Source: Hydractinia symbiolongicarpus (taxonomy: Eukaryota; Cnidaria; Hydrozoa; Anthoathecata; Hydractiniidae). Taken from it: DNA of 64,000 nt. Where the stretch lies: the NCBI RefSeq assembly GCF_029227915.1, contig NC_079877.1, positions 33,503,851 to 33,567,850 on the forward strand. Direction: 5' to 3'. The notes below the pieces were generated by a model. It was not told the origin of the DNA and did not search any database. It worked only from the letters and a program-made list of their open reading frames with translations. Of the stretch, positions 63,842 to 64,000 are shown piece by piece; position 1 is the stretch's first letter; each line of letters opens with the position of its first letter. A program made the position numbers and the translations under genes.

Positions 63842-63922
63842 CTGAACATCCTCATTTCTAAGTTCGTCGATAAGAACAGCTATAGGATATAATGAGTCGT
63901 CTTGCGATTCATTAGCCGACAT
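63842..63922 (-). CDS. PPP2R1A: PP2A 65-kDa scaffold subunit A, first coding exon
   Basis: This is the first coding exon of the structural A subunit of protein phosphatase 2A, the cytosolic and nuclear HEAT-repeat scaffold that joins the catalytic C subunit to regulatory B subunits. It has 27 codons from ATG at 63,922-63,920. After a short variable start (Met-Ser-Ala-Asn-Glu-Ser-Gln-Asp-Asp-Ser) comes LYPIAVLIDELRNEDVQ, which is the first helix of HEAT repeat 1 and is nearly invariant in animals. The ATG has A at -3 and sits where family proteins start. The exon is 81 nt and ends at a GT in phase 0. The full protein is about 590 residues, so over 95% lies outside the visible sequence, to the left. 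No second exon (expected to begin Leu-Arg-Leu-Asn-Ser) was seen in 61,501-63,839. The symbol is by family; A and B paralogs cannot be told apart and many invertebrates have one gene. Confidence 0.93.
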
Positions 63923-64000
63923 TTTTTATGTTTGTTATAATATTCAAAACTATATAATCGTGGTTGAGATGCAAGTCAAGTTGCAAGTTTTGCTCTGTGT
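63923..64000 (-). promoter_or_regulatory. Putative 5' UTR or upstream region of the PP2A-A gene
   Basis: These 78 bp precede the ATG on the minus strand and continue beyond the window. The 20 bases before the ATG hold no AG, so a splice acceptor directly at the start codon is unlikely and the exon probably extends upstream as 5' UTR. No promoter element is claimed. Confidence 0.45.

Noticed and set aside
1-64000. Telomeric repeats, rRNA, tRNA or other RNA genes
   Set aside because: No tandem TTAGGG-like run, conserved rRNA segment or tRNA cloverleaf was noticed in the array or flank by eye. A covariance-model scan was not possible.

Overview
This window is almost entirely satellite DNA from an animal nuclear genome. 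Positions 1-61,000 are an uninterrupted head-to-tail array of a 203-bp monomer, about 300 copies. A run of exactly 500 Ns follows (61,001-61,500, a scaffold gap). The last 2.5 kb (61,501-64,000) is ordinary AT-rich single-copy-looking sequence. No bacterial, viral, CRISPR, rRNA or tRNA feature was recognised. The many open frames inside the array are repeat shadows, not genes.

The only gene recognised is at the far right. On the minus strand, 63,842-63,922 encodes the 27-residue N-terminus of the PP2A scaffold subunit A (PPP2R1), ending in LYPIAVLIDELRNEDVQ. Similarity stops at a CAG|GT junction that looks like a phase-0 splice donor. This exon places the organism among animals. No vertebrate-type repeat was seen, so an invertebrate is plausible but unproven. 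The next exon must lie to the left, and none was seen before the gap. Intron 1 is therefore at least 2.3 kb and runs toward the satellite array. Either the array lies in or beside this housekeeping gene, or the 500-N join is wrong.

Array layout: 1 to about 20.2 kb holds four copies of a long higher-order block, marked by the string gggcaaagccggg, with copy spacings of 5,859, 5,454 and 4,450 bp. From about 20.2 to 42.8 kb the array is a patchwork of tandem and dispersed duplications with spacings of 406, 1,217, 2,029, 2,222, 6,269 and 9,912 bp. From about 43.0 to 46.1 kb the array has an A-B-C monomer order with a 609-bp trimer. The stretch 34.7-46.4 kb is repeated at 47.7-58.3 kb as a copy of nearly 12 kb, with whole-monomer gains and losses. 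Its last part is repeated again at 58.3-61.0 kb, running into the gap. Nearly all offsets are whole monomers, which fits repeated unequal exchange. Monomers of 192 bp with an 11-bp deletion occur only in the left 34 kb.

The flank holds two probable non-autonomous mobile-element remnants. One is a 646-bp inverted-repeat element rich in a cataatcNgg motif (62,218-62,863). The other is a roughly 490-bp MITE-like element with imperfect terminal inverted repeats and a 9-bp flanking direct repeat (62,976-63,484). Both would lie within the putative PPP2R1 intron 1.
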